Source: Dermanyssus gallinae
Lineage: Eukaryota > Arthropoda > Arachnida > Mesostigmata > Dermanyssidae
Direction of reading: 5' to 3'
Assembly: GCA_003439945.1 (NCBI GenBank)
Contig: QVRM01000431.1
Span: 1-64,000 of the forward strand
DNA: 64,000 nt
Part shown: one piece after another, positions 10,785-23,705 of the stretch
Numbering within the stretch: position 1 is the first letter of the stretch
Layout: each line of letters starts with the position of its first letter
Made by a program: the position numbers and the translations under genes
Notes under the pieces: model-generated
Told to the model about the DNA's origin: nothing
Databases searched by the model: none
The model's input: the letters and a program-made list of their open reading frames with translations, nothing else

Positions 10785-10880
10785 AGCGCGCGCAAGAGAG
10801 AGATACATAGAGAGGGGGAGAAATAGAGAGAGAGAGAGAGACGCCGAGAGACACGCGAGTGAGAAAGGGAAAGACGAGAA
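10785..10880. repeat. GA-rich purine tract
   Basis: GA repeats interrupted by ATACATAG and ACGC. Minus-strand poly-Ser/Leu frames here are compositional. Confidence 0.85.
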
Positions 10881-11221
10881 AATCTTGCGGCAGAGAAGCT
10901 ACTGGCTGAATAGGCGCTGCTACAAAGCCCCCCGAGAGGGAAACGGGAGAACCGGGGGTCGACAGACTGACAAACATGCAAGACGAAGCCAGTACAACAG
11001 GACGAAGACAGGACAACGCAACACTGATCGCCATCATTTAGTCAGCCAACTAGCCAGCCAGTCAGTCAATGGCTTCAGGAGCAGGTCAGGAATCAGCGTT
11101 TGGCTGCTGGAGAGAAGGTGCGGGGGGAAGAGCCATCCAAAACTAGCTCGATGTTGTTAATACTCGCGAGCCAGCACAAGCGGTAGTATTAGTCGTTGTC
11201 ATCGATGTTGTCGTTGTCGGT

Positions 11222-11330
11222 GTCGTAATGATAATGATAATAATAACAATAAAAATGGTAATAATAATAACAATAATAATGGTAATAATAATAATAACTA
11301 GCAACAATAATAATAATGATAATGACGCCA
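11222..11330. repeat. (AAT)n microsatellite, interrupted
   Basis: TAATAA/CAATAATAATGG units with a roughly repeated sub-block. GA-rich sequence follows to 11780. Confidence 0.9.
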
Positions 11331-12175
11331 GTGACAGCACTGATATGCCATTATAGAAGGGGTGACGTGTGGGGCTGAGCAAAGATTGACAAGGGGGACC
11401 AGTGTACAGAGGGCCCTGCGCCATACGCGGGGTCTCGAACAGCAGCAAGATCAAAAGGAAACAAAGGCAAATACATTGTGAAAGAAAGTCATAGATAAAG
11501 AGAGAGAGAGAGAAAGACAAATGCATTGCAAGAGAGAGAAAGAAAAGAGGCAGGCGAGAACGGGAGGAATAAGCAACATAATTCAAGGGGACGACAGCGA
11601 ATTGGCCCAGCAGCAGTAGCAGCAGCAGCTTGTGGAAAAGCAGAGCGACAGAGAAAAGACTATAAGAAAAGGCAAAGAGTCATACAGGCATAGAAGGATG
11701 GCAAGAGAGAGAGAGATGAAGGCAGCAAACGGGGGAGAGGGAAACATGAGGCGGGAAGGAGAAACATGACTGTGCTTCAAGTCCACGAATCGCGGATATA
11801 TATATATATCTGAGGACCGGTCAGATGGCGAATGACGCGGGTGACGGTAATATATGGAGCTTCATTCAGGATCTGTCTGGCAGGGAAGGAGAACGCTGGG
11901 ATGGATGTGACGCCCGACCGCCGACCAGGCCGTGCATCAACCAGCAGACACCGCCATCACTATGATCTCCCGTCACCAGGACCACCACTACAACTATACT
12001 CTATGACGATCATCACTCTCAGGAGAGAAGAGCCTGATCGACACGGTTGCAGGCACGTCCTCATTCTGCTGCTTCCCCGGCCTGTTTCGCAGCCCCTGCA
12101 TCCTGCTCATTCCTCCTTCTGTAGGCTTCGGCCAAGTGTGGCTTTGCTGTCGGACATCTCACGCGCACTCTCTCC

Positions 12176-12201
<26 letters not shown>
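12176..12201. repeat. (TA)n microsatellite
   Basis: Uninterrupted TA run. Confidence 0.95.
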
Positions 12202-12206
<5 letters not shown>

Positions 12207-12706
12207 TCAAGATGGCAAGACCGAAGACATTGAGCAAAGGGAGGTCATCAATCAGCAGGGCCTCGATGTAATGTAGCCTGACATACAGCTACTTCAATGA
12301 CTGCAGAGCTCGCACAAATGCCACGAAGACCGATATCCTTTCCGAGAAAGACGCGCTAGCGGGATAGCTATAAAAGTATTAAAAAACACTTGGTTAAAGG
12401 CATACCCGCCTACGCGAAAACCACACCACAAAACCCTACATTAGAGTATGCATGAACGGTGCAGTTAACATTTTAACATTATAGCAGCATCATTTAACAT
12501 TTAGTATTCTGGTGGACGAAACAAGTGTGACAAACCCGTTACCATTTAGGAACGGGACACGCTTGCTCTACCTATATGGGAAATTGTGGACAGGTCAAAC
12601 ATGGATGACAATGCGACTTCGTTTACCTTAAATTGCATTTAGGTTAATGTGATTATCATCATCATCTATTCATACGTAGAATATTTTTTACGTCATTACA
12701 CTAAGG

Positions 12707-12708
<2 letters not shown>

Positions 12709-12744
<36 letters not shown>
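12709..12744. repeat. (TA)n microsatellite
   Basis: Uninterrupted TA run just left of a 49 bp tandem duplication. Confidence 0.95.
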
Positions 12745-12746
<2 letters not shown>

Positions 12747-12754
12747 GCCACTTC

Positions 12755-12847
12755 AATCGCCTACGTTATTGCACTTAACGTGCTATAGTAGGGATATACC
12801 TTAAATCGCCTACGTTATTGCACTTAACGTGCTATAGTAGGGATATA
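12755..12847. repeat. 49 bp tandem duplication
   Basis: The 44 bp block starting AATCGCCTACGTTATTGCAC occurs at 12755-12798 and 12804-12847 with no visible change. It contains CGTTATTGCACTTAACG, itself near-palindromic. The identity implies a recent duplication. Confidence 0.9.
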
Positions 12848-12859
12848 TACCTCATATAC

Positions 12860-14030
12860 GTATACTGGGGTATATTAAATAAGTTCGGGGCTGGCAAAAC
12901 CCAAATCTCGAGCTTTTTCTAAGAACAAGTTGGTACTTTGTTTTTACCTGTCCATAATTATTATTGGCTAGGTAATGACACCGTTCGAATTTTGTTAGCC
13001 CGCTGCGCCCGAGAAAGACTGTGCTCAGCTACGCTCTATTAGCATGCCTGTCAACACTGAGGCTGTTGGCAAGGCTTTGCCGAGTCCTCCAGAGAAGCGG
13101 TCAGCGTATCTTCATTTTTAGGATAATTCGGTCCCTGTTCTGCTATGCGGTCATTCTAATGGCGCCGCCGTTAATACTGAGCTCGTGAAGAGCGAGGCCT
13201 CGAAGTAGTGTCACGCGTTTGGCTGTGTTGCTTGATCTATCTATCTATCGTCTGTCAGTCTGTACGTCGATTTCATCGATTGCGAAACGTTGGCGGCAAT
13301 ACTTCGAAATTTACCGCATCTAGGTACCCTTACTTATCATTCGGCACACACCCACCTTTCCCCTCACAAGCGCCTCCGCTTCAAGTATTTCACCACCGTG
13401 CGCCTCGAAAGACCGCTGACAACCGTTAGGTTATCGTTGTCAGTTGATGTTGTTGTTCTTACTTAGCTGTCCAACGGATCATTGTAAGTGAATTAATAAC
13501 AACGAAATCAACGTTCGCTTCATCCTCGTCAAGATGGAGCATTCCTTCTGCCTGTCTGGTAGTGCCGTGTCGTAACGGGATAAATGTGAACGCGAGCAAT
13601 ATATATATATATATATATCACAACGTTGTGTGAGCCAGCACGTGCTTGCGGTGGTGGTAGTATATTGTTATTGTGTTATTGTTGTTGGCATCGTCTTCTT
13701 CGTGGAATGATGCTGATAATAGCGTTGGCGTTGGGTGACTCAGCGGTGCAGCGAAGTTGCATTCAGAGTGAAGGGGAAGAGGTGGCAGTAGCAAGGAAAA
13801 GAGATCGGGCGAGCGAGCCACTAATAATAATCAATAGGTGGCAGGCGAACGTTGAACACAGCTGAAGTCCTCATGAAGGCTCATTCTCTACCTAGCCTCA
13901 TCGTGCAGAACCCGTCGTAGCGTAATCGCCGCGGTCGTTTCCGGTCGTTCAGCTTGAAGAAAGTGATGTATATCGAGTCCGTTCAGCAATCAGTCGTTCA
14001 GCGAGAATGTCCATTATTAGTCGAGAGAGA
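12860..14030. other. unique sequence
   Basis: No gene or element is recognised apart from a (TA)n at 13599-13618. Confidence 0.4.
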
Positions 14031-14037
14031 GAGAAAG

Positions 14038-14039
<2 letters not shown>

Positions 14040-14090
<51 letters not shown>
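14040..14090. repeat. (TA)n(GA)n compound microsatellite
   Basis: TA units at 14040-14072 change directly to GA units at 14073-14090. GA repeats also precede the tract. Confidence 0.95.
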
Positions 14091-14548
14091 ACGTTGGTCG
14101 AGAAGAGCGCCGATCAACGTGCTAAATAAGGCAATAAAGAAAAACAGTATACCCCCCAATTCGATTCAACTTGCTTTTGGACCCTTTCAACTATGTGAGT
14201 GCCGCCTGCACGCCGCCGAATCGCCGCGAGTACCGCTGACGAGACTGCTCGCTCAAACGTTGGTGTTCAACCGATCTATTTTCGCATTCCTTCATATCTT
14301 TATCCCGTCGTCGTTCAATCTGACCGTCAAACAGAATAATCACTACTACTTTTTTTCGGTTTAGTGTTCCGTGTTATTGTTATGTATCGGTCGTACTTCG
14401 CATGACTTCATGTTATCGGGCGTTTACTGGCCTCTCCTTTGGTGTCCACTTCCACTGATCTCCTTCTACCACGTTTTTACGCAATTTTCCGTTATCATTT
14501 TGCCGCTTCTTTTTCCTCTCTCGCTATTTCTCGGACTCTATCTCTCAC

Positions 14549-14608
14549 TATATATATATAAATATATATTTTTTTTAAAATAAATATAAATGTATGTATA
14601 TCTATATA

Positions 14609-14648
<40 letters not shown>
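14549..14648. repeat. TA-rich low-complexity tract
   Basis: A mixture of TA runs, poly-T and TATC units. Confidence 0.9.
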
Positions 14649-14650
<2 letters not shown>

Positions 14651-14957
14651 CACTTTTCGGACGTTTGTTTCAGCTGTTGTTGTGGTTTCTCGATCGCTCA
14701 TGTGCTAACGGCTGTCCATTGTCGCCGTCGTCGTTGTCGTCGTAGTTGTCATCGTCGTTTCACTACGTGTACACGCTAAAGCTCGCTTGGCCATTGCTTA
14801 TCGTTGATGAATGGCTTGCCAATATGTCACATGCGTGCGTATATATGTGTATCTGCGTGTCTGTGTGTGACTGTTTGTATGTGTGTATTTTAGCATGTCA
14901 GGTTCTGTAAGTGAATGTAAATGTGTCACGCATTCTAACAATTGTCGCCGTCGTGGT

Positions 14958-15087
14958 GATTATTATTGTTGTTGTTGTTGTTATTGTTGTACGTGTCTTG
15001 GTCGTAACCACAACTGTCGTGGTTTAGAGCGCCCGCCAACCGATCAACTAAGCACCCCCCAAAACCCCCCCCCCCCGACCCCCACCT
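14958..15087. repeat. (GTT)n followed by poly-C tract
   Basis: GTT units at about 14958-14990. Poly-C interrupted by AAAA and GA lies at 15053-15087. A second poly-C lies at 15228-15249. Confidence 0.85.
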
Positions 15088-15771
15088 AGGACAACAATAC
15101 CAGCAACAACAACAAAGGGCACCTCGATCATTGATTAATTGGCCATCTTCTCCCAGACAACTTCTCCTACAACTACGAGGTAACCTGACGAAGTGACTGT
15201 GCATGCGCCGATCTAGCCACTACCCTCCTCCCCCCCCCCTCCTCCCCCTGGTCGGCGTCCAACATTCGAGCCTCAGAGATGACGTACGACGTGGGACGTA
15301 CGCGTGATGTCCATATGATGCACGGTACGACACGGCATCCCCGTTCGATATCCCCCCGCATATGTTCGATATGGGACGACGCCACGGCCGTGTATGGGTC
15401 TGAGCCGCCATTGCGTCAAGTCGCCTGTCGAAGCCAGTGTGTTCTTCTCCCCGTTGTCTGTTTTCCCGCCTGCCTGCCTGCGTGCCTGCCGGACTCACGC
15501 GCTTTTTCTATCTCGCACCCAGCGCTCTGTCGACCTAATCCTCGTCGGCCTCCTGCCATACGAATACGATACGAATGGCGTCTGTGCGTCGTCGTCGACA
15601 CCAATCAATAGCTCAACCAGCGCACGCTATAGCTTACAGATGACAGACTCGGGCGCGACGACGAGACAACGGCACCGCACAGGGGGGAGCGAAGAAAGAC
15701 AGCGACGCATTTGCCAACCATTGCCTACCGGTCGAGTGTAAAAACAACACGACGTACTGACTACCTTTATT

Positions 15772-15772
15772 T

Positions 15773-15808
<36 letters not shown>
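15772..15808. repeat. (CA)n(TA)n microsatellite
   Basis: CA units pass into TA units. A sister (TA)n with a CACACATATA lead is at 16003-16046. Confidence 0.9.
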
Positions 15809-16002
15809 TGTGCCGTTGAGCATGACATATAGGGAACAGGGAACATATACGTATTAGTGGATATGGACATTTTGATGACGCCTTCCTGTATCCGTGTATA
15901 TGCGTGTGGCGCGTATTTGTTCCTCGCTGTCTGCATATGCATACGTCTGTGAGCTCATATGTATGTGTCATATGGGAGAGCGCCTATGCATGAGCATATA
16001 TA

Positions 16003-16004
16003 AT

Positions 16005-16046
<42 letters not shown>
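16003..16046. repeat. (CA)n(TA)n microsatellite
   Basis: Same CA-to-TA transition as the tract near 15772. Confidence 0.9.
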
Positions 16047-16049
<3 letters not shown>

Positions 16050-17590
16050 GCGTGAAAGCGCATATATGATCACAACGCAGTGTACAGATGTGTGCGATGA
16101 GATATCCGCAAGATAGCTCTCGGCATGTCGATATGTATGCCGTGACGTGATCTGTCGCCGCACTTGCCGAAGCCGCGTCGGTCCTACGTTGCTGTCCTGC
16201 AGGACACGCTACAGGACGTTGGAGGACACATAAGGCACACCCGACACACCCTCAACGCTGCAATGTCACACGGCGCCACCTCTATCGCTCAAATCTTTAC
16301 TACGAACGCTAATACTACTACTACTATCACTACGGCCGCTACCGTACGTCAGCCGAGCCCAGCCATAGCAAAACGGATTATTGAGGACAACTTGCCATAT
16401 AGTGATGATGATGATGATGACGATGGTTGTACATATGGGTGGCGGTGGGGAGGTGTTTAAGGCGGCAATTCTGTACCGCGAAGTAAACAATACAAGACAA
16501 TTGTCTCCACAATAAAATCGTATCGGTACGGGCAATCTGCCGTCGCTCTCTCTCTTTTTCCTCTCTCTAGCTGTCCTCCTTTTCCAAGGAAATATTTTGT
16601 TTGGAAAGTAAGTGCAAGTCTACCTCTCTCGTACATTTTAAAGGAAAAGTTCTCGTTCATTGTTTTATTTGGTTTTTATTGGTTATAGTAGTAGTTGTAG
16701 TGTGGCAGCAGTACGACTAGTCGTTGTAGACGTCATAATTACGTATTTGCTTAACGCAGCCGGTGTTGTCCAGAGGCGGTTGAAAGTCATTAAACCTAAG
16801 CCGACATTTTCAGTGTACTTGGTCGCCAGACGTTTGCGCTTTGTCACAAAGCCGACTTTGCTCCTATACGTCACTGCGTCTGCGTGTGACGTACCGATTA
16901 TTGAGGGTCCCCCTATTTGCGTTAGATAACCGCGGTTGGGCATATCCGAACATGCCCGCACAGACCGTCTACCGCCGCTGGACATTACTAATATATCTTT
17001 TTATATTGCTTTTTTCCCTCTCTTTCTCCAACGGTTCCTATCTAATTCGTATTGTCTTTTTTTTCCTTTCACAATGTTTCTCTAGAACGGTCGAACCGAA
17101 ATATTCGCAGACAGCCATTTAGTGATGGGGTCGTGTGCCTCGTATGCACGCGTATACTCGTACATGTATGTTCTCGTATGAGTGTATTCGTTATTCTCCT
17201 AGCCTGAGTCCCAGGTGCCTCTGACCTCTGACAGACCGCCAAAAACAAGGAAGGGTTGAAACTAGAAAATGTGAGGTCGGGTGAGCATTGATAGGAATAA
17301 AGACCGAGTTGTAACTGGGGACGGGGGAAGAGTTATAGGCGGGGTCGGGAGCACACATTTTTGCAGTTGGTAAGGTAGCGCCTGTGTGTGTATGTGACTG
17401 TTTGCCTCGTGTCTCTCAGTGACGCCGATGATGCCGACATAGACCGCTCGAGCGGCGCGCGATGATGATGTTGATGCGCAGTGGTGAGGTTCGCTTGTTT
17501 GTCCGCTTGCCGTCGACCTGACCTCGTCAATCGAAGTTGAGCAGGGTGTGGTGCGCAGCCCTGCTCCGCGTGCTTTATCTTCTATGGCGG
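16050..17590. other. unique sequence with no recognised gene
   Basis: Open frames on both strands up to 135 codons overlap each other and have no domain signature. A short (GAT)n lies at 16402-16422. Confidence 0.35.
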
Positions 17591-17595
17591 GACGC

Positions 17596-17598
<3 letters not shown>

Positions 17599-17629
<31 letters not shown>
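17599..17629. repeat. (TA)n microsatellite
   Basis: Uninterrupted TA run. Confidence 0.95.
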
Positions 17630-17632
<3 letters not shown>

Positions 17633-17760
17633 TTTTACCTGCGCTATATTTCGTTTTTTCACACGTCATTTGCCTGTTTAGCCCTTGTCCGCTTCCTGTC
17701 GACCCCTAGCAGCAGCAGAAATGGCGCAACGAAGAACAGCCGGTCGCTACTATAAGCGCG

Positions 17761-17761
17761 T

Positions 17762-17830
<69 letters not shown>

Positions 17831-17849
17831 GTCGTCGTCGTCGTCGTCA
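17761..17849. repeat. (GCT)n(GTT)n(GTC)n compound triplet array
   Basis: Three successive triplet families form one block: about 11 GCT, about 12 GTT and about 6 GTC. Depending on the frame, the translations are poly-Ala/Val, poly-Leu, or poly-Gln on the minus strand. No surrounding coding context supports a protein. Confidence 0.95.
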
Positions 17850-18354
17850 ACGTCGAGTTTATATATACGCTGTGGTTCGTATCCCTGCCGCGTCCTGTAT
17901 TCGCGTTCGTGGAGCCCATTCGTCTGACTGGTCATGTCCTCCACGTCTCCTTAGATCTTCTACGCCTTGGCGATTTCTTCTAGCCTCGAAAGCCACCGGA
18001 AGTGACGCTGCGGCTATGGTTTCTTTCCACTTCCTTTTTTTCGCTTTTTCGCTCGCTCTGACCCTATGGCGGCTCTCGTGATGCTACGTGTCCATCTAAG
18101 ACGACGCTCGTCATCTTCTTTCTGTTCTTCATTTCTTCTTCGTTTTCTTCTCTTAGATGAGCTCCTTCATAGACACTAGCTTTCCCTGCCCCTTTTCTTT
18201 ATTTTGCGCCCTCTCACACACTCTCTCTCTCTTGCTTCGTTTATCTCTCATTTTGCAGCCAAGCTCCTCTGCCCTCAACAGCTCTTGCTGTCCCGCGGGT
18301 TCTCCTGTGGGTCTCATCTTGTTTCATCGCGGTCCTCGTCGTGGTCTCCGCCCT

Positions 18355-18415
18355 CATGATCGTCATCATTATTATCATCATCATCATCACCACGACCAGG
18401 ATCATGATTGTCATC
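18355..18415. repeat. (ATC)n microsatellite
   Basis: CATCATTATTATCATC-type units. Confidence 0.85.
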
Positions 18416-18589
18416 ATCACTTGCGCTACTGCTGCTGGCTGCCATCTTCTCCTCTGCCGACTCCTTCTCCTTTATTCCTTCTCGTCGTCGTGGTCTTTTC
18501 CTTGCGCACAGTTCATCGTCGTCGTCGTCGTTGCCGGCCTCCGGTGCCGGACGCCATTCTCAAGTCCTTGATCTTCCGCTCTCGAGCTA

Positions 18590-18870
18590 CAGCATCCCGT
18601 GGCCCATCCACCCCCTAAACCACCCCCCCCCCCCACCAGCTCCTCTCTAAACTGGCAGGCCGACCGGCCGGCGTCTCGAAGTCTTCTCCCAGTCAGTCGC
18701 TCGTTCGCTAGCTTGCTTGCTTGTCGCTCACCGCACACTCGATGGCAGCTCCTGCCGTTGATGCTGAGGCTACACGGCCCTGCTGGCGCCGGCCGCGGCG
18801 GTGGCTTGTAATATTCGCGACGGCGGCCGCCGCCACAGCCGCCGCCGCCGGCTGAGTGATGGCCAGCCCT
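18590..18870. other. GC- and CpG-rich block
   Basis: Contains poly-C (18619-18635), many CGGCCG/GCCGCC motifs (18785-18855) and frequent CpG dinucleotides. It could be a promoter or 5' exon region, or merely a (GCC)n array. No start codon context or splice site confirms either. Confidence 0.35.
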
Positions 18871-18899
18871 TTGTATAATTGCCATATATCAAAAATAAA

Positions 18900-20060
18900 C
18901 TGTCACCTTTAATAGCCGACATAAATCAGCTGCAGTCGTCCCGCCGCTGTCTCTCACTGTCTTTTACCCCCGCGCGGCGCGTACCCCCCGACCGCCATCA
19001 TCTCCTTGTGCTCTCGCTGCATCGTATCACTCTCCATCTTGTCCCTCTCCTGGTCCAGCTTCTACTGCTTCTCCTTCTGCTGTCTCCTTCACCTCCACCT
19101 ACTCAGTTCGGACTCTACGTCCGAACCCCTCCTCCCCCCCTATCCCGCAACTACCCATTTTGCTACCGTTACGACCCCCCCCCCCCTCCCGTTTTCCTGT
19201 TTGATCCCTCTTTATCTCTTCCCTATCTGGCACGATGGCTGTTGGCGTTTAAGCTGCCTTTACCACAGCGACCTCTGCTGCCGCTCCTCCTGAGAGTCAG
19301 TGCGCTCAGTGGCTCTCCTGGCGCTGCCATCCCTGCCGCCAATGGCGCTGCTGCTTTGGGAGGGGGGGGCGCAGTGCTGCGTTTCCATTCCTGGTAGAAT
19401 GACGCTCTTGCTGTTGCTGCTGCGGCTTCTACTGATGCTGCCCCCGTTGTTCGCCCTCTGTTGCTGCTGCTGTGACGGCAGCCCCTCCTAGCTTTCTTGC
19501 TATCATCGCTCTACATCGCTCTTGAATCCAGGCCCGGCGGGGGCGGCGAAAGACACCCACAATAACAGCATCATCACCATCATAAATATCATCATCATCT
19601 TCTTTACAATCCTGCTTATATCATTCTCGCTCTCTCTCCGTGTGTGTCTCGTTTTGTTTCAACCTACCTTTCCCTCCGCCCGTCTCCCTTTGTTTTGCTA
19701 TTGCGAGTGAACGAAAACGCAGAGCGACGCTTCTATCGAGACAACCCCCCGCCGCAGAACAGGGGCGGCAAAGACAGCGCTGATGCTGACACGGCGCAGC
19801 ACGCGTTGGCTGACTTACTGCACGCACTGCAAACGATAGGAAAGCATTTGAGACTGCGGCGGTAGCTGGTGTTGTTGCTGGTACAGCTATAGCTAATGCT
19901 GTCTCTAATGTGAGGAACAGTTATATGTCGATCTGTTCATCTCTCTATCTATAGCCAGCCAGCCAGACGGACGGACGGACGGACAAACAAACAGACGGCT
20001 GACTCGTCAGCGTGTCCGTCTGTTCACCCGTTCATCAACTTAATAGTTAACCTACTTCTT
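18900..20060. other. pyrimidine-rich sequence
   Basis: Long CT-rich stretches, a poly-C at 19171-19182 and GCT triplets at 19415-19480 give proline/leucine/serine-rich frames by composition. A small (GGAC)n tetranucleotide run lies at about 19965-19984. Confidence 0.4.
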
Positions 20061-20067
20061 CTTTTAG

Positions 20068-20245
20068 ATTTTCCGTAGCCTGTGTACGGTTTTCATGTCA
20101 TGGCTAATTTTCTTATCCACACCGGCATTTACCTGGTCTAAATTGGAAACCATGCAAACCAATTCAAGAATGGCCGGTCTGGGTCCCGAACCCAGGCCTC
20201 CCGAATGCAAGGCAAAGGCTCTGCCACTACGCCATCTTGCTTGAT
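20068..20245 (-). mobile_element. SINE family B, copy 2
   Basis: Minus-strand copy. The head includes AAGATGGCGTAGTGGC (A-box-like), the anticodon-arm-like CCTTTGCCTTGCATTCGGG and the B box with paired T-stem (complement of CTGGGTCCCGAACCCAG). The body continues with GGTTTCCAATTTAGACCAG to a 3' end at the ACCGTACAC side. The head looks closest to a tRNA-Ala or tRNA-Gly type, but I cannot choose. The copy ends close to a (TA)n. Confidence 0.82.
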
Positions 20246-20268
20246 AAACAATAATTACTAACTCATTC

Positions 20269-20270
<2 letters not shown>

Positions 20271-20300
<30 letters not shown>
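20271..20300. repeat. (TA)n microsatellite
   Basis: Uninterrupted TA run just past the head of the SINE B copy. Confidence 0.95.
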
Positions 20301-20302
<2 letters not shown>

Positions 20303-20320
20303 CAAGAAATAAACGATGAT

Positions 20321-20392
20321 GATATAATTGGAGAAGTTTACTATTCGCTTAACGTGTATACCCAAATACACATACTCTCCTCCAATTATATC
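20321..20392. repeat. 72 bp inverted repeat
   Basis: GATATAATTGGAGAAG at 20321-20336 pairs with CTCCTCCAATTATATC at 20377-20392 with one or two mismatches. An inner near-palindrome, TGTATACCCAAATACACA, sits between the arms. Confidence 0.75.
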
Positions 20393-20399
20393 AGAGGCG

Positions 20400-21330
20400 C
20401 TTGTTGGCACAAGAAGTTAAGATATGTCTAGGTGGTTTCCCATCAGTCCTTGTGGCAGCAGCATAGTCGTTAACTTTTAGCGGTATGGTTTTTCAGCTAT
20501 TCCCAATGAGCATCGTTCAGTGAACTTTTGATCCACAACAGCAATCGAACGTGCTATCTACTTCGGTAGATGCCAATCATGACTAGCGCACAAGCCCCCA
20601 AAAACTGTCTCGACTTTTAGTTTCTCACGTGACAAAGCATTTTGAACGATATAATTAAAGCCTAGCGCATGCACGCATTGCATGCTGCACAACATCTTGC
20701 TTGTTCGCAACGGACAGAGCGATTGTGATTTTGATCACTGGCACTATCAAGGGATTATGCTCTAAGATCTATATATTTTTCTTATCAAAAAGTAGTTAGG
20801 TTAGAAGCCGCCCATAACAGGCCAAGAAGAAATGAGCTGGCCTCATAAGAACGAAGTGCCTTCAAGAAGATTGTGTTCTCCAATATATATATATATATAT
20901 AGTCTTGTGCTGCTGTTACGCTTTTCTGCTAAAGAAAGCTCTAAGCTATGGAAGCCTAGGGCTTCTATATAACATATATTTTGTTGTTTTTGATGTTTTA
21001 CCAAGGGCAACAGCTGCAAACAATGTCGGGCATTCACAATGATAGTGGTTATAATCCGACTCAGGAATGTTTGTAAATATGTTTGCCACTGTGGAGTAAT
21101 GTTTGCGCCTACTTTAGTGTACACTTTTCAATCGTTAAACTGACGAATGCGTATGTCTCATTCGTTGATATAATGATTGCAATTCAGATTTCTAGATATT
21201 GCTATCGCTCTTGTACGATGTTCAAAGACATTTACAGCATATCATGACATGACAAAAACTTAGCCATTATTGTAACAACTCAGTGAAGAACATACAGACT
21301 TTCAATTCAATGTTTTAAAAATCCAATATA
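20400..21330. other. unique sequence
   Basis: No element or gene is recognised with confidence. A (TA)n lies at 20883-20901 and another at 21326-21345. Confidence 0.4.
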
Positions 21331-21660
21331 TATATATATATATATTTATATGCATCTGTTATGTGACGTGGATGTTGGCAGCCGCCGAACGAGAAGGAAG
21401 CAAGCAGTCATTCCTCAGCGCTCAGTTTCTCGGTTTCAAGGACTACGAGGTAAACGCCCGTGACAATCTATAATACCAGGCGATATAATAAGATCTACGG
21501 CAGGCGATGTGCAGCGGCAATGACCGCGGCCGAAGAAGCTAGGGCAAAGCCGTCCTGGCGTCGAAGATGGACGATTTGTCAGGATGGCGGCAACTTGCAT
21601 CATTTACCCCAGACCCACAAAAGGGAAACACAGCAAGCGCGTGCGCTAGAGAGAGATAAC

Positions 21661-21677
21661 GGGGGGGGGGGGGGGGG
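21661..21677. repeat. poly-G tract
   Basis: A run of 17 G flanked by purine-rich sequence; length is prone to assembly error. Confidence 0.9.
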
Positions 21678-22419
21678 CGAGAGAAAAAGATCGAGAATGA
21701 GAGAATGCTGGGGGATATCATCGTCAAGCAAGTGAGCAGCCCATCGTATGAATGAGGTTCGTTGGTTGGTCGGTTGCCTGGGTTGCGTAGTGAGGTTACT
21801 CTGTCTGGTAATGACAGGCCCTCGAAACACCGCAGCAGACGACTTTTACTCAGGCGCGGCTTGACTTCGTGAGCTTCGTAGCCGTAGTGGACAGGGATGT
21901 GCGTAGCAAAGGGGGTGTGGGCCGGTTATGCATCACCTCCTCCTGTTTCTACTGCTCCTCCTCCGCACCCGATCTGGCTACCCCAACCCGACCCGAGGCT
22001 GCCGCCGTTGCGGCCACCGCACTGTTACCACTCGATCGTCTCGACGCGTCGTCGTCATCGTCGTCGTCGTACAACGCTCTATCTACACTCACCGTAAGCT
22101 CTCTTCCCCTCGGCCTAGCCCACTCTATTCCCCGCATTACCCCCGGCCGGGCGGGGGACTAGGCAATCCCTCTCGTAGGCGCCCCCCCTATACTCCCTCT
22201 TTTCCGCCACCACTACCGACATCATCGTCGCCGTCGTCGTCGTCGTCCACCACCCACACCCCCACATCTCCTTTCCCTCGTCAGACACCCCCGACCAACC
22301 GACCTACGGTCGTCACCCTCCTTCCCCTCCTCATGGCCTGAACTGCTCTGATGCAAATGTTAATGTCCGGCCATAATTCAGAATTATCTTTAACTCGCAC
22401 AGCGGCCATAGACAAAACG

Positions 22420-22570
22420 AGTGAGTGAGCGAGCGCAAAAGCGAGCAAAAGGCAGAGAGAAAGAAAGATCGGGAGACAGATATACAGGGAGAGAGAGAGA
22501 GGGGGAGATAGAGAGGAGCAGGAAAATGAGCGGGAGGAAGGAAGAACGAGAGAGAGAAGGCATGGGGGGT
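22420..22570. repeat. GA-rich purine tract
   Basis: GAGA/GGGAGA-rich block. Minus-strand Ser/Leu/Pro frames here are compositional. Confidence 0.85.
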
Positions 22571-23705
22571 TGTTGAAGTCTGTGGAGGGAAGACTGCCCG
22601 AAAAGAAGAAGAAGCCTGGAGAAGAGCGCCAGCCGGGCGTTCGACGGACGCTGAAACGGCCAAACCGAAACACGCGTCGGCGCCGTGCTGCTGCCTCTAC
22701 CGTTGTTGGTCTGTCTGGCTGTATGGTTGCTTGTTGTCTGTCTTGTGTTGGTTGGATCTGCCCTCTTGATAGGGAGAGAAAGAATGAGAGAGAAAAAACA
22801 GGCAGAGAGAGAGTAGCCGCAGATCCCCGACGCTGAAGTCGAAGCCGACGTCACTGAGTCCGCGAATCCTCCAGAGCTGGTCGGTTGGCAGGCAGGCAGA
22901 CGATACACGACGAGCTGATGCGCCTGCGACTGCTGATGCGACTGATGCGTGGACAACAAACGAGAATCGATATAGCAGCAGCAAGTCGAAATAGCAGTAG
23001 TTGTAGTAGGTTGTAGTAGTGGTAGTAATAGTAATACTAACGGTAGTGATGGGTGATGCTAGCGGCAGTGTAACTGTGATGGTAACAGCGGTAGCCGACG
23101 TTTGACTGAGATAGAATAGCAAAGGGCAAACCACTTCGCGAAGGAACACAGGAACAGGAAAACGAGAAGAAGAAGGAGTAAGAGGTGAAGGATCTGGACG
23201 AAGAAGCAAACGACCAAGGGACAACGCAACAGCAGCAGCAGACGAAGAAAAACTACAAGAAAACAAAAATAAGGTCAAAAGACAGAGTATACAGATCGAG
23301 TCAAACAGAGAACGCAGGCCCGTGGAAATGGGGCGGGCGTTGTGGGCGGCGGGCGGTGGGGTGCAAGAGGGAATCAAGCAATACATTGCGCGCGCGCGCC
23401 CCCGGCAAACTACGTGCAAGGGTATCTATCGTTTCGTTGTCGGCTAGATGTGCGGGCGGCCGGCTGTTGGCTGCAGTGAGAGGTCATCATTCTCTTCTCC
23501 AACGCTGCGGACGGCGTTAGGGCCAACCATGACGACCAGCGTCTCACTGCACAATCCGGAACACCGAAATTCCTCGCCCCTGCCAGCGCAGCCATCGATA
23601 GATCAGCGACGCTGCGCGACAGTGACGGCGATAGCTGCAAACAAACACAGCGCAGGCGGCAGCAGCAGCGGCGGCGGCAGCGGTGGCGGCAACGACCGTG
23701 GCGCC

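Noticed and set aside
18472..19397. Pro/Leu/Ser-rich frames in the GC-rich region
   Set aside because: They come from CT-rich and (GCC)n composition, with opposite-strand frames equally open.
20405..20480. Possible LINE C-terminal motif (LGGFPSVLVAAA)
   Set aside because: It only loosely resembles the LGLPR-type motif, with no other LINE block nearby in the right order.
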